Shown: piece by piece, positions 9,732 through 21,078 of the stretch
Position numbering within the stretch: the first letter of the stretch is position 1
How the letters are laid out: the number at the start of each line of letters is the position of its first letter
NCBI GenBank assembly: GCA_036898135.1
Contig: CM072511.1
Location: 79,116,762-79,180,761 of the forward strand
Source of the DNA: Oncomelania hupensis
Lineage: Eukaryota; Mollusca; Gastropoda; Littorinimorpha; Pomatiopsidae
Direction of reading: 5' to 3'
Length of the DNA stretch: 64,000 nt
Position numbers and translations under genes: made by a program
Notes under the pieces: model-generated
Databases searched by the model: none
What the model was told of the DNA's origin: nothing
Seen by the model: the letters and a program-made list of their open reading frames with translations, nothing else

Positions 9732-12695
9732 GGGGATGGCCGAGGCCCAGGTTTTGAATTGTCCATCTGTACTTGGAATTGTGAAGGGTGGTTAACTAAA
9801 CAACATGCTACGGATGTGGTTAATTCATTAAGTTGCTTCGATATTTTTTCTTTAAATGAAACTTTTGTTGATAAAGATAACTTGACTTATGCCCAGTTTG
9901 CAGGTTATGATGTGTATTGCTCTAAGGCAGTCAAGTTAAGTGTTATTGGAAGAAGGTCTGGGGGTGTTTTGGTGTTTGTCCGTAAAACTCTCTCTGACTA
10001 TGTCCATGTTGTTGAGACTACGTATGATCATGTGATTGTTCTAAAACTAAATAGAGAATTGTTTGGTGTAGCAAATGATGTGATAATGATTTGCATATAC
10101 ATACATCCTTATGATAGCGGTTATTGGCATGTAACCGATCAAGGTTATGGTATGGATATTCTAGAACAATGTATGATTGATTTATATGAAAGGTTTGAAA
10201 ATTTTTCGATAATTATTTGTGGAGATTTGAACGCCAGAACAAGTTGTTTAAATGCTTCGTCTTATGTTGTGGATGGACTGTGGACGAATGATGATGATGA
10301 CGGTGATGTTGATGGTGATGAGAGAGAGTGGAAGAGACAGTCGGATGACGAGGACACGAATGCGTTTGGCAGAGAGCTGTTGGATTTGTGTTCCATGTTT
10401 GAGTGTGTGATTGTGAATGGGTTGTGCAAGTTGGACTGTGATGATGCGTTAACCTTTGTAAGTGTCAACGGTGGGAGCGTGGTGGATTATTTTGTTATGT
10501 CAAGAGAGCTGTGTGTACGAGAATTTGTTTCCTCTTTATGTGTTGAATCTTTTATTGAATCTCCTCACTTCCCTGTTATGATAAAATTGTTTTGTGAAAA
10601 TGTAAATGCTAAACAGGATAATGAATATAAGGGTAAATGGATAAATAAGACAATCTGGGACAAAAGCAAAGAAGAAGAATTTTTTATAAGTTTTAGCTCT
10701 GACACCATCCAGACTATGTTGGACAATGCTACTGTTACCTTAGATGACAATGTTGATGTAGCCATACAGATTTTTACAGAGGCGCTACGCGCGGCGGGCA
10801 AATGCATGATAAGAAGAGTGAGAGTAGGGGGTGAGAAGAGAGAGGCGCAGTGGTTTGATGTGGAATGTGCTGTCGCCCGACGCACGGTGCGGCGCTTATT
10901 AGCTGTTTTTAGAAACACGAAACAGGCGAAAGATAGGCAGAACTACGTAACAGCTCGGAAAGAATATAAAACCTTGATTGGGAGAAAGAAAACATACTTT
11001 GAACATAATAAAGCAGATTATCTAGCATCACTGGGAAAAAATGGACAACTGTTTTGGAGAGAGGTTAGGAAAATAACGGGCAAAAGGAAGAACACAGCTT
11101 GCAGAGATATCACAGATGCAGAATGGTATGATCATTTTCAAAAACTTTTTAATGGAAGTAGAGTAGTAGATAAAGATGAGACGTTCATAAATCAGACTAA
11201 AGACACGCCAAATGTAGAAAGTGATGTATGCTATGAACTGAACAAGCCTATAACAGAGCAAGAAGTAAAAGAAGCTGTCAGGAAATTAAAAACAGGCAAA
11301 GCGTGTGGCATTGATGAAGTACTTGCTGAGATGTTGAAGCTGACAGGGGAAAGAACCGTGTTATTTCTAGTGAAACTGTTTAATATGCTGTTTGATAGCG
11401 GGACTTACCCTGACGAGTGGGCTAAAGCTATTATAGTGCCAATCTTTAAAAAAGGAGATATTAAGATAACGGATAACTACAGGGGGGTGTCTTTATTAAG
11501 CATAATAAGTAAATGCTACACCTCGGTGCTGAACAGAAGACTTGTCAATTGGGTGGAAGAGCATAATAAGTTAACAGAAACACAGGCAGGATTCAGAAAG
11601 GGTTACTCAACTACAGACCACATTTTTACCTTAAATGCAATTGTTGAAAAATGTTTTTCCAAAAGAGGTGGCAAATTATACGCCTGTTTCGTAGACCTAA
11701 AGAAGGCTTTCGACTCTGTACAGCATCAACCTCTGTTTGAAGTACTGCTACACAAAAATAATATCGATGGAAAATACATTAAGGCGATTATGTCCATGTA
11801 CAAGAAAGTGCTGTCATGTGTCAGAGTCGAAGACAGACTCACAGAATTTTTTGAATGTCCAGTAGGCCTGAGACAAGGTTGCATTTTGAGCCCGGAAATG
11901 TTTTCTTTGTTCATTAACGAGGTTGCAACAGCTGTAGATAATGAAGGTATGCATGGCATACAAATACTGCCAAATTTGATTGACCTATTTTTGTTGTTAT
12001 TTGCAGATGACATTGTTCTTTTGTCTATTACCCCCAGAGGGTTGCAGAACCAAATCAATATTTTGAATGATGCATGTAAAAGATTATTTTTGAGTATTAA
12101 CACTGATAAAACGAAGGTCATTGTTTTTCGTAAAGGGGGTTTCTTAGGAAAATATGAGAATTGGAATTTAGATGGGAACAAATTGGAAGTTGTAAATGAA
12201 TACAATTACCTAGGTTTTATGTTCACGACAAAAATGAGCATCAGTAAAGGTGTACATGCACTAGCGTTAAAGGGAAGAAAAGCTTGTTTTGAATGCGTGA
12301 AAACGATCTCCAAAGTAAGAGATATCTCCAGAAACTGCTACTTTAAAATTTTTGATACCCAAGTTCAGCCAGTATTGTTGTATGCCTCTGAAGTTTGGGG
12401 TCTCCACAGACTAGACAACATTGAAAAGGTCCATACTTTTGCTTGTAAACGTTTTTTGAATATTCCAATAGGTGTGCCAAATAAACTTGTGTATGGAGAA
12501 ACAGGGAGATATCCATTATATATAAACAGTGCTGTGCGATGCATACGTTATTGGCTTAAACTTCTGAAGTTAGATTCATCTAGATTACCAAGGCAGGCCT
12601 ATACTATGCTCTTCAACCTACATGAGAAGGGAAAGAAATGTTGGGTGACGAGGTTGGAAAATACTTTGTTCACTCTGGGCTTTGGTTACGCGTAG
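9732..12695 (+). CDS. LINE1 ORF2: endonuclease-reverse transcriptase
   Basis: This is the enzyme for target-primed reverse transcription. Residues are counted from the TTG at 9759. An APE-like endonuclease (about 3-275) shows TWNCEGW (Asn7), NETFVD (Glu34), GDLNAR (155-160) and ESPHFPV (267-273). The last replaces the usual SDH, so the Asp next to the catalytic His is absent. Reverse transcriptase follows (about 500-830) with FVDLKKAFD, GLRQGCILSP and the catalytic FADD (748-751; 12000-12011). No ATG lies in frame before the endonuclease motifs; the first in-frame Met is near residue 110. ORF2 is therefore probably made by readthrough or reinitiation after the ORF1 TAG, with which it shares a frame. 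An acidic Asp-rich insert (about 178-188), built from GAT-like codons, sits inside the endonuclease. The frame ends at TAG 12693-12695, inside the conserved region. Confidence 0.85.
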   Translation, partial: GDGRGPGFELSICTWNCEGWLTKQHATDVVNSLSCFDIFSLNETFVDKDNLTYAQFAGYDVYCSKAVKLSVIGRRSGGVLVFVRKTLSDYVHVVETTYDHVIVLKLNRELFGVANDVIMICIYIHPYDSGYWHVTDQGYGMDILEQCMIDLYERFENFSIIICGDLNARTSCLNASSYVVDGLWTNDDDDGDVDGDEREWKRQSDDEDTNAFGRELLDLCSMFECVIVNGLCKLDCDDALTFVSVNGGSVVDYFVMSRELCVREFVSSLCVESFIESPHFPVMIKLFCENVNAKQDNEYKGKWINKTIWDKSKEEEFFISFSSDTIQTMLDNATVTLDDNVDVAIQIFTEALRAAGKCMIRRVRVGGEKREAQWFDVECAVARRTVRRLLAVFRNTKQAKDRQNYVTARKEYKTLIGRKKTYFEHNKADYLASLGKNGQLFWREVRKITGKRKNTACRDITDAEWYDHFQKLFNGSRVVDKDETFINQTKDTPNVESDVCYELNKPITEQEVKEAVRKLKTGKACGIDEVLAEMLKLTGERTVLFLVKLFNMLFDSGTYPDEWAKAIIVPIFKKGDIKITDNYRGVSLLSIISKCYTSVLNRRLVNWVEEHNKLTETQAGFRKGYSTTDHIFTLNAIVEKCFSKRGGKLYACFVDLKKAFDSVQHQPLFEVLLHKNNIDGKYIKAIMSMYKKVLSCVRVEDRLTEFFECPVGLRQGCILSPEMFSLFINEVATAVDNEGMHGIQILPNLIDLFLLLFADDIVLLSITPRGLQNQINILNDACKRLFLSINTDKTKVIVFRKGGFLGKYENWNLDGNKLEVVNEYNYLGFMFTTKMSISKGVHALALKGRKACFECVKTISKVRDISRNCYFKIFDTQVQPVLLYASEVWGLHRLDNIEKVHTFACKRFLNIPIGVPNKLVYGETGRYPLYINSAVRCIRYWLKLLKLDSSRLPRQAYTMLFNLHEKGKKCWVTRLENTLFTLGFGYA

Positions 12696-13184
12696 TTACA
12701 GCAGGGAGTGGGTTGTGAAAACACCTTTATTGCTGTGCTAAAACAAAGGATGAAAGATGTTTATATCCAGGAATGGGACAGTTCAGTTTTGATAAAAGAC
12801 ACGTACCAACGATATCGAATATTCAAGAATGTTTTTGAAACAGAAGCGTACTTTGAAAGCGTTCATGTAAAATGTTTTAGAGACTGTCTGATTAAGCTAC
12901 GGCTTGGTGTTTTGCCTGTGAGAGCTTCATTTTTTAGACTGACTTTTGATACAACAGGAGATATTATGTGTAAATGTTGCAAAGTACCAGAAGACGAAGA
13001 TCATTTCATAACTGCATGTACATTATACAATGATTTAAGAGCTAAGTATATAACTTTCCAAGTTCAATCATGTGTCCATCTACTAAAATACGGAACAAAA
13101 TTTCATCTTTGGAGAATTTGTTTGTTTATGTTCCATGCCCTAAAATTACGAACAGAATTCTACGAGCATGTTACTGCATCATAA
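12696..13184 (+). pseudogene. LINE1 ORF2 C-terminal region beyond an in-frame stop
   Basis: The same frame as ORF2 continues without interruption for 162 codons after TAG 12693-12695. It encodes a C-terminal domain with a zinc-finger-like CKCC...H...C motif (starting CKCCKVPEDEDHF), usual at the end of LINE ORF2 proteins. From memory of related proteins, the stop position normally holds Trp, so TGG to TAG is the simplest reading (inference). If not suppressed, this copy makes an ORF2 lacking its C-terminal region. Confidence 0.75.
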
Positions 13185-13349
13185 ATTTAAATGAAATTAT
13201 ATTAGGTTTACACAACTATGCAATATTTATGAATCACGTGATCCGCAACTCTACCTTTCTATGGGCTGGTGGCCCGAAGATTGTGTGAAATGTATGTATG
13301 TAATATTTTTTTCGGAAGTAAAAGGACGATGTCCAAATGTCAAATGTCA

Positions 13350-13351
<2 letters not shown>
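13185..13351 (+). other. LINE1 3' UTR and tail
   Basis: About 165 bases after the last stop, with no ORF. It ends in the imperfect heptamer repeat ATGTCCAA-ATGTCAA-ATGTCAA at 13329-13350, directly before (TC)n. Short-repeat tails in place of poly(A) are usual for L2/CR1-type LINEs. Confidence 0.6.

Positions 13352-13417
<66 letters not shown>
13352..13417. repeat. (TC)n microsatellite at LINE1 3' edge
   Basis: About 33 TC units between the LINE1 tail and the next LINE fragment. Confidence 0.95.
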
Positions 13418-13418
<1 letters not shown>

Positions 13419-13427
13419 CTTTTATGG

Positions 13428-14112
13428 CGTCCCGGGTGTCTACATATACTCGGCGTGACGGAAACTAAATTATGTGACTCTGAACATACTTCAGAGTCAA
13501 TGTCGATACCACATTATTATTTTACAAGACAACATTCTAATTCCCTTAGACATACTGGTATTGGTGTGTATGGTCATAATAATTACAATAATTTTGTCAA
13601 ACGGAGAAATGATCTTGAACTCAAATAAATGTATTGGATGCATCTGGCTGGAGGTCAGGCCATATAAAAATATGCCTATTCTTATAGGATTTATATACAA
13701 AAATCCTGCCAGCAACTGCGACTGGTTCAGAAATTTCTTACAAATGATGGACAAAGTCAATGATTGCAATTTAAACTTTATTATATTAGGAGACTTTAAC
13801 ATTAATCTTTTACAGTCTCAATCGCACTGGAATACTATAACAAAACTTGCTTGGTATAACTCAGTTTATTCAAGAACCGACCAGAGTAACAGAAACAAAG
13901 TCCACTCTTCTTGATCATAATATACAGTAACAATCATAATATAATTTCTGCTGCTTTCACGTCTGTCAGTGATCATAATGCCATTATTTGCAAATGTTCA
14001 TGCCAACTTCCAAAGTCACAGTTCAAAAGACGCATCTACATTATGTATACAAACTTTAAAAATTTTTATAAGTCCGTATATTTACAAGATTTAAGTTTGT
14101 TTGATTAATTAT
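13428..14112 (+). pseudogene. LINE endonuclease fragment (CR1/L2/jockey-like)
   Basis: A decayed APE-type endonuclease read across three frames. Motifs in order: GVTETKL (Glu), a central GFIYKNPAS block, LGDFNINL and SVSDHNAII (the SDH catalytic pair). It runs past the endonuclease into the linker (TNFKNF...LQDLSLFD) and stops at a microsatellite. No reverse transcriptase follows directly. It is not the missing 5' half of the LINE at 18 kb, because both contain the same linker position. Confidence 0.75.
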
Positions 14113-14178
14113 TATTATTGTAATTCTTGTTATAATAATAGTGATAATAATGGTGCTGATGGTGGTGATGATGGTGGC

Positions 14179-14336
<158 letters not shown>

Positions 14337-14732
14337 TTAAAATATTATTATAAGGGTGAGGGATAGAGAGGGGGTGGTTGCCTAAAATTGTTTAAAGATA
14401 ATGATGAAGATGTTGTTGTGATTGTGTGTGAATGTGTGTGAGTGAAAGTTAAATGATTTTCAAGTTACTGTTAAAGGTCTTTACAATGTTAATTATTTTG
14501 TTAAGGTACGGATTGAAAGATTAGACCTCTTAATTTAGTCTAAAATCTTTATCCCTTATTAAAAAAAAAGTTTCCCAAAAAAAGTTTCCCCAAGAAAAGG
14601 TTTTTCTTTTACACATACACAAACACACACATAAAACACACACACGTTAGCGCATACGTAACTCTCATTAGCTTCGTAGATGAATCTCTGTGTCAGTCTT
14701 TCTCATGAACACACTCAAACATACAGACAAAC

Positions 14733-14733
<1 letters not shown>

Positions 14734-14799
<66 letters not shown>

Positions 14800-14841
14800 C
14801 AGAGAGACAGAGAGACAGAGAGACAGAGAGAGACAGAGAGG

Positions 14842-14912
<71 letters not shown>
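14734..14912. repeat. (GA)n/(GACA)n microsatellite
   Basis: A GA run with an internal GACAGA/GACAGAGA section (about 14781-14850). It directly precedes RTE-like copy A. Confidence 0.93.
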
Positions 14913-14917
<5 letters not shown>

Positions 14918-14959
14918 ATACTTTCACTGATTTTCTCGTGTTGTCACTGGCTGTTGGAC

Positions 14960-16645
14960 CCCACTGCAACAACGAGACGAATGACAGGGGTCTGAGACTC
15001 TTGGAGTTTGCCAGATACAACAATATGATACTGGCAAACACGCTTGGTCTCCACAAAAAATCCAGATAATGGACATGGTACAGTCCCAGGGAGGAGCATA
15101 ACAACCAGATCGACTACATCATGGTTAAGACATGCTTCAGATCAAGCATCAACATTGGCAGGACACGCACCTTTCCAGGAGCAGACATCGGAAGTGACCA
15201 CAATCTCGTGATGCTGTCCTTCCAGTTCCACTTGAAGAGGGTAAACACAGCAAAGTGCACCAGACTGAAGTTCAACTTGGACAAACTGCAAGACCCGGAG
15301 GTGGCAGAAATATTCCAAGCCACAATTGGATGGAAATTTGAACCACTGCTCATTTTGGGAGCTGGTGAACTAGATGTCAACACCCTGACCACCACCTTCA
15401 ACTCAGCTGGGACAGATGCCGCCACTGAGATCCTTGGCAAGCACCGCCCAAAAAGAAAAAAGTGGATCACACCTGAGCTTTTGGACCTGTGTGATAAACA
15501 AAGAGAGATTAAAAAGAAAAAAACACCTTACAGGGAGCTGATGCCCATAAAAAAATTATCAATTACATCCAAAAAGGCATGCGCATAGCAAAGGAGAAAT
15601 GGATAGAAGAGCAATGCAAGGAAATAGATAACAGTCTGAACACAGCAAGACGGCCTACCAGAATGTGAAGCGGCTGACAAGTGTTAAACAGCCCAAGGTC
15701 ATATGCCTTATACAAGAACAAGAAGTCTTGGATAGATGGAAAGAGTGCTGCTCTGACCTTTACAACCACAAACCAAACGGAGACTCATCAGTTCTAGCAT
15801 GTCCCGAGAACAGAGAAGAAGAAGAAACCCTCTCAATTCTGCGAGAAGAAGTTGAGGCAGCAGTGCAATCACTAAAAAAAAGGGAAGTCAGCGGGAGTGG
15901 ACCACATACCCGCGGAATTGCTTCAAGCCGGAGGTGAAGCGATGATTGACGCCCTCACCATTATCTGTAACAAGAGCTGGCAGAGTTGGGAGTGGCCTAC
16001 ACTAAAGGACCCAATCACTTATCATCACTCTTCCCAAAAAGGGTAACCTTCAGGAGTGTGAAAATTACCGCACCATCAGCCTCATCAGCCATCCCAGTAA
16101 GGTCCTCCTGAAAATAATACTCAAAAGGTTGAAACCCCAAGCTGAACAAATCATAGCTGAAGAACAAGCAGGATTCAGGGCAGGGCGGAGTACCACTGAA
16201 CAGATTTGTAACCTCAGAATAACCTGCGAGAAATACCTACAGCACCAACAACATCTATACCATGTGTTTGTAGATTTCAAGAAAGCATTCGACCGAGTCC
16301 GGCATGCAGCTCTGTGGGCAACCATAAGAGTGTACAACATCAGCCCTAAATTATTGAAGTCATCAAAAGCCTTTGTATGACAAGGCTACCAGAGCAGTCC
16401 TCCACAACAGCGCCATCGAGAATTGGTTCAGAACAACAATCGGTGTGCGTCAAGGATGCCTACTCTCTTCACCACTCTTTAACATCTTCCTAGAGCGCAT
16501 CATGTCAGATGCCCTTGCAGGTCACGAAGACACAGTCAGCATAGGGGATAGAGCAATTTCCAAACTCCGTTTTGCAGATGACATTGATGGATTGGCTGGA
16601 GAGGAACAAGAACTTGAACAGCTAGTGCAGAGGCTTGACACTGCC
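14960..16645 (+). pseudogene. RTE-like LINE copy A (endonuclease to RT)
   Basis: A 5'- and 3'-truncated copy of the window's commonest LINE family. It starts in the endonuclease (NDRGLRLLEFARYNN at about 14978), has the SDH-type motif GSDHNLVML (about 15190-15215), then a linker (HRPKRKKWITPELLDL). RT motifs follow: EQAGFRAGRSTTEQ, FVDFKKAFDRV, GVRQGCLLSSPLF and FADD (16571-16582). Frameshifts or stops near 15070, 15590, 15660, 15935 and 16375 leave only short frames. Homology ends near 16645, shortly before a (GAT)n run; the C-terminal third is absent. Confidence 0.85.
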
Positions 16646-16738
16646 GTTGATGTTGTGACTATTATTGTTGCGGTTACTGTTGCGTCTTCTGTTGGTGCTA
16701 TTATTGTAATTGTTGTTACTGCTGCTTCCACTCGCTCA

Positions 16739-16766
16739 TGACGACGACGACGACGATGATGATGAC

Positions 16767-16851
<85 letters not shown>
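16739..16851. repeat. (GAT)n microsatellite
   Basis: GAC units, then about 33 GAT units, starting about 90 bases after the break in copy A. Confidence 0.95.
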
Positions 16852-18004
16852 GCAATTACGCCGAAGCTAATGTTAAAGTGGACCCTTTTTTATCTCTATG
16901 TAAATATTATGTAATTTTCAACAGATCATATTGGTCAGCTCGATCACAAACAATTCAGGAGACAGTAATGTCCACTACACATTGTCCAGTGCACGTAAAA
17001 ATGTTCGTTTAGAACATATTGTACTAAATAAAACAGGGCATGTCCAGCAGGGTCCAGTATAAAGATAATTGTGACCACTACTGCATTACCGATTGACCGC
17101 TACAAATGGGATGCGTGGCGAGTACCAAATACAGATAGTAAAGTTAAAGGGGCATAGAAAAGAAGAAGAAGAAAAAGAAGAAGAAGAACAACAACAACAA
17201 CAACAAATAACAACAACAACAAAAATAACAACAAGAAAGAACGAACGAAAGAAAAAACGAAAGAAAGAGAGAAAGAAAGAAAGAGGAGAATGAGGATAAA
17301 TAGCAGTGTAAGGGGAAGATAACGAAGAAAAAGAAGCAGGGGAGTAGGAAGAGGAATACCAAGATCTAGAGAAACAAGAAAAAGGAGAACGAGTTGAAGA
17401 AGAGGGAGGGGAAAGGCGATGGAAAAATACAAAAAAAGAAGAGGGGGAAGAAGCCGACCGAAGAGAAAGAAGACTCCTGAGAAAAGAGGAGGCAAAAAAT
17501 AGTAATGATAGGAAGTAAGAGAATGAAACAAATGAGGAAAAGGAAAAGAAAGAAATAATGAAAGAAAGAAGAAGAAGAAGAAGAAGAAGAAGAAGAAGAA
17601 GAAGAAGAAGAAGAAGAAGAAGAAGAAGAAGAAGAAGAAGAAGAAGAAGAAGAAGCTTCAAACGCACATTTTGGGAGGCAATTTACATGTTTTCAATTAT
17701 CTAGCAGGAAATGAAGAAAACAAGAAAACGGGGGGAAAAACTGAAGAAAAAGAGAATAGCTGAGATAGGGAGAAATTCAAGACACGACTAATTATCCAGC
17801 AAATTTCTAAAGCTACACAGAAAAATACTGTTGTTACAGCCTGTTTTCCTCTGGCACCAGTGAAGAAGGAAAGATCGCGGGCTGTACTGTAGTAATTGAA
17901 GAAAAAACCACTTTAAAGGGTCTTAAACTACATAATTAAATAATAGAATAGAACAGAATATAATATAATAGAATAGATTAGAGCAGAATATATATGAATA
18001 TCGA
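16852..18004. other. Purine-rich stretch with (AAG)n
   Basis: 17160-17660 is strongly purine-rich: AAC runs near 17190, GAAA/GAGG-rich sequence, and about 30 AAG units at 17564-17655. The 193-codon minus-strand frame over it is a low-complexity artefact. No gene recognised. Confidence 0.7.
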
Positions 18005-18263
18005 ATAATACTCAGCAACTCAAAAACCAACCCTATTAACAGAATCAACACAAATTATTCCTATACAAGAACTATATAAGCTAATAACTATGATAAACTA
18101 GACCCTGACCATTTCCATAATATGCTTTAAGATATAGTTTGGCACCGAAAGATCACAACAGATAACATATATTAATGCGCCGAAGATTTCGCTGCGTCCT
18201 TCGATATAGCCTGTAAATGTATGACTGTAAATGCTGTCACTATACGCAGTAGAGATGCTGCCT

Positions 18264-18769
18264 ATCCTATCCTGTCCTGTCCCGTAACTCGGAGGTCGTA
18301 GGGGCACCACAGATGATCGTTTAACCAGCATACTCCATCTTTCTCTGTCCTCAGCAGCCCTGATGGCTTCGCTCAGTGTCAAACCAGTCCATTCTCGAAT
18401 GTTGTCCTTCCACCTCTTTTTCGGTCTCCCTCTTCTTTTACCTCCTTGCACTGTGCCTTGCAGAATGGTCTTTGCAAGGCCTGATGATCTGGTGACGTGG
18501 CCATACCATCGGAGTTTCCGTTTCTTCACCACTGTGAGCAGGTCATCGTGTTGTCCAATGGCTTGTGTGATGGTCTGTCGGACTTCGTCATTGGTGATGT
18601 GTTGGGTATAGGAAATGCCCAGAAGTCTTCTGTAGCACCTCATCTCCATGCTTTGTATTCTTCGTTGTAGATCTGCTGTGAGGGTCAATGTTTCGCAAGC
18701 ATATAGGAAGATGGAGATGACAAGGGAGCGCAGCAGTATTACTTTGGAATGAAGACTGATGGTCTTGTC
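18264..18769 (-). pseudogene. RTE-like LINE copy B (C-terminal end)
   Basis: A 506-bp 5'-truncated copy encoding the ORF C-terminus: RRIQSMEMRCYRRLLGISYT, LRWYGHVTRSSGLAKTILQG, RGRPKKRWKDNIREWTGL. The frame is open apart from the truncation. The 3' tail is a GGATA/GGACA repeat (plus strand tatcctatcctgtcctgtcc). It is flanked by agagatgctgcct (18251-18263) and agagatgctacct (18770-18782), a 13-bp target duplication with one mismatch. Confidence 0.9.
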
Positions 18770-19326
18770 AGAGATGCTACCTGGTTAACTAATAAAATCC
18801 GTAACGCTCTTAAAAGAAGATACACAATATTTAAACATGCCAAACAAACCAATAGAACCAATAATTGGAAAGTATATCGACAATTTAGAAACCAAGTGAC
18901 GAATAAACAGAGAAAATTAGAATTCTATCAGACCAGACGGATCAGACCCAACACAGTTTGGGACCACAGATTGGTGGAAATTAGTTAAAACTTGTATGAC
19001 CAAAAAGGGCCTATCCGATAGTATACTACCAATCCTATTCAACCGGAAACCATGAAATGCCAATGAGGAAAAAGCAAATGCTTTTAATGAATATTTTATC
19101 CAACAATCAACCTTAGAAACACCCCATGACAACCCTCCTGAACTCCCTTATCTAGAAAATTACCTTAATGAAATTATATTTACCCCATCAGAAGTAGTCA
19201 CAGTTTTAAAAGATTTAGACCCAAATAAAGTTGCTGCCCCAGACAGAATTCATAACAAATTACCGATAGCAGCTATAGATGGAATTTCTGAACAGTTAAG
19301 TCTATTTTATAAAGAAAAGAAAGAAA

Positions 19327-19505
19327 GAGATTTCTCTTATATAGCGCACTTGCAAGCTCAGAGAGCTTCTTAAGGCGCTGGTCCGTAATATCCTGCAATC
19401 ACAAAATAGTTTGCTGAAGTCAGAATTCGAACCCACCTCGCCCAAGACGCACTCACACAAGTCTCACACGTGCGCTCTGACCACTGAGCTATCCCTACCA
19501 CCGCT
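19327..19505 (-). repeat. tRNA-derived SINE inserted in the LINE
   Basis: On the minus strand the head has an A box (tagctcagtggtcagagcgc) and a B box (gggttcgaattctg). The body ends in gcgccttaag...tgcgctatataag, followed by a TTTC-rich tail. It splits the host LINE between SLFYK and CLSEGLFPETW. The target-site duplication is not clear. Confidence 0.88.
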
Positions 19506-19976
19506 GTTTGTCGGAAGGACTGTTCCCAGAAACTTGGAAAACAGCACATGTCCCGCCAATTCACAAAAAAGGTCCCACTGAATTATATACTAACTATCGT
19601 CCTAACTATCGTCCTATATCACTTTTAAGCTGCATGGGAAAAATCCTTGAACGTTGTATCCATATCCACTTGTACTCATTTTTGAACAATAACAATATTC
19701 TACATGTAACTCAATGTCAGTCCAGATTTATACATGGAGATTCTATCAATTAATCAATTAATTGTTATTTATAATGACATATGCATGGCCTATAACAACG
19801 GAACAACAAACCAATCTATTTATTTTGATGTATCTGAAGCATAAAGTATGGGACAAGAAATTATTAGCTAAACTGGCAGCAATATGTATGTGAGGCAAAC
19901 TTCAATTTTTGGTTGATTATCTTAAAAACGGTAGCAAAGCCGTCGTTATCATAGGCAGTAAGTCAAACTACAAACC

Positions 19977-20592
19977 TGTTACGTTGAAACGCGAATGATA
20001 GTATGGCTGAAGCATGTACGATAGATCTAATCGTTTCGATTTGCAAAGTATTCAATAATAGAGTTTATTTACCTTTGATTTGAGTTTGCATTGTTGTTAG
20101 GAAAGGCTTTGTATAACGTTGATAATTTGCGAAGTTTCTGGATCTGCGTGTTTACTCTTGATAGAAATTTCCGGATGGATATCGAAGGTCGTGAATGTTC
20201 CCGGAAGTAGAGAAAATGTGTAATGACGTAAGCCAGTGATGACGATCTTTAGTTCGATTGGTGGCAGTACGTCATTTCTACCATGTACCCAATTGTTCCA
20301 GAAAAGAGAGAGGTTATTTAATCGTGTGCCGAGTCGCTGTTGAGAGAGTAAAGTTGTTGATAGTGATTTGGAAAGTTGCTGTGAAAGTTGTTGAGTTGAA
20401 TTGAGAATTGTATGCAGTTGTTGATGTGTGCTGAATAAAAGTGGAAAACTTCATACGTCGACTTTGTGACTTGTACGCTGTTTGGGCGGGCTGTGTGAAT
20501 AAACGAATCTGAGTTACACCCTATCAGGAATTCAAGCATCGGGGCTGAATCAGATACTGATAGAAAACACCAACATCAAACGGAGTGTAACA
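19977..20592 (+). repeat. 5' LTR (616 bp)
   Basis: Starts TGTTACGTTGAAACGCG and ends GGAGTGTAACA, giving short inverted ends TGTTAC/GTAACA. A TATA-like ttatttaa (about 20312) could drive transcription. AATAAA signals lie at 20434-20439 and 20499-20504. Confidence 0.95.
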
Positions 20593-20595
20593 TTT

Positions 20596-20613
20596 TGGGG
20601 GTCAAGCCGCGAT
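20596..20613 (+). promoter_or_regulatory. Primer-binding site (probable)
   Basis: TGGGGGTCAAGCCGCGAT begins three bases after the 5' LTR. It matches the classical tRNA-Pro PBS at 12 of 18 positions, including the first six. Position is right; tRNA identity is uncertain. Confidence 0.5.
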
Positions 20614-21078
20614 TCACGCCATAGCCAAGGGTTCAACTGCTACAACAAGCGAGTCAACGTTACGAGAAGCAGTCATCGAGGGTAGCCGCCAACGAGTTGC
20701 GTCGAGAGGGGCCAACATACTGGGACTACATCACCGATAGGTTCGGGTTGACTGCAAGGGCGTGTAGTCGCCGAAGAGTTGCTTCGTGAGCGAACAACAG
20801 AGCGGGACTACGTAGCTGCCGCAGGACTACGTCGAGGGACAGTCTCGGAGCTACATCGCCAGTGTTACAGGGAGCGGCGAGCGGACGTCGCGTCTACTTC
20901 AGCACAGGAGCGTATACATCAACACCAGCGTGGTGCAGCGTCGCATACGACGAGGACAGCGGGGCCTGCGTCAGCGAAGGCGACTAGTGACAAGCATCAG
21001 CGCTACTGCAGAAAGCGTGCTGTTCTAGAACAGTCTAGAAAGGTACAGCACAGTCAAGAACTTTCCAGAAGCATCAAG

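Larger units (their letters stand above)
7967..13351 (+). mobile_element. LINE1: near-complete non-LTR retrotransposon
   Basis: About 5.4 kb with a ~100-base 5' leader, ORF1 (coiled coil plus RNA-binding region, N-terminal 2A-like motif), ORF2 (APE-type endonuclease, reverse transcriptase) and a short 3' UTR. It ends in a heptamer tail of roughly three ATGTCAA units. No RNase H domain is seen. The architecture fits the L2/CR1/jockey group; the exact clade is not decided. Both ends abut (TC)n, so any target-site duplication would be hidden in the microsatellite. ORF1 is visibly richer in G+C than ORF2. The whole coding region is one frame with two TAG codons. Confidence 0.85.

Noticed and set aside
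19327..19505. Target-site duplication of the SINE
   Set aside because: No convincing direct repeat between the A/G-rich left flank and the right flank; boundaries are left approximate.
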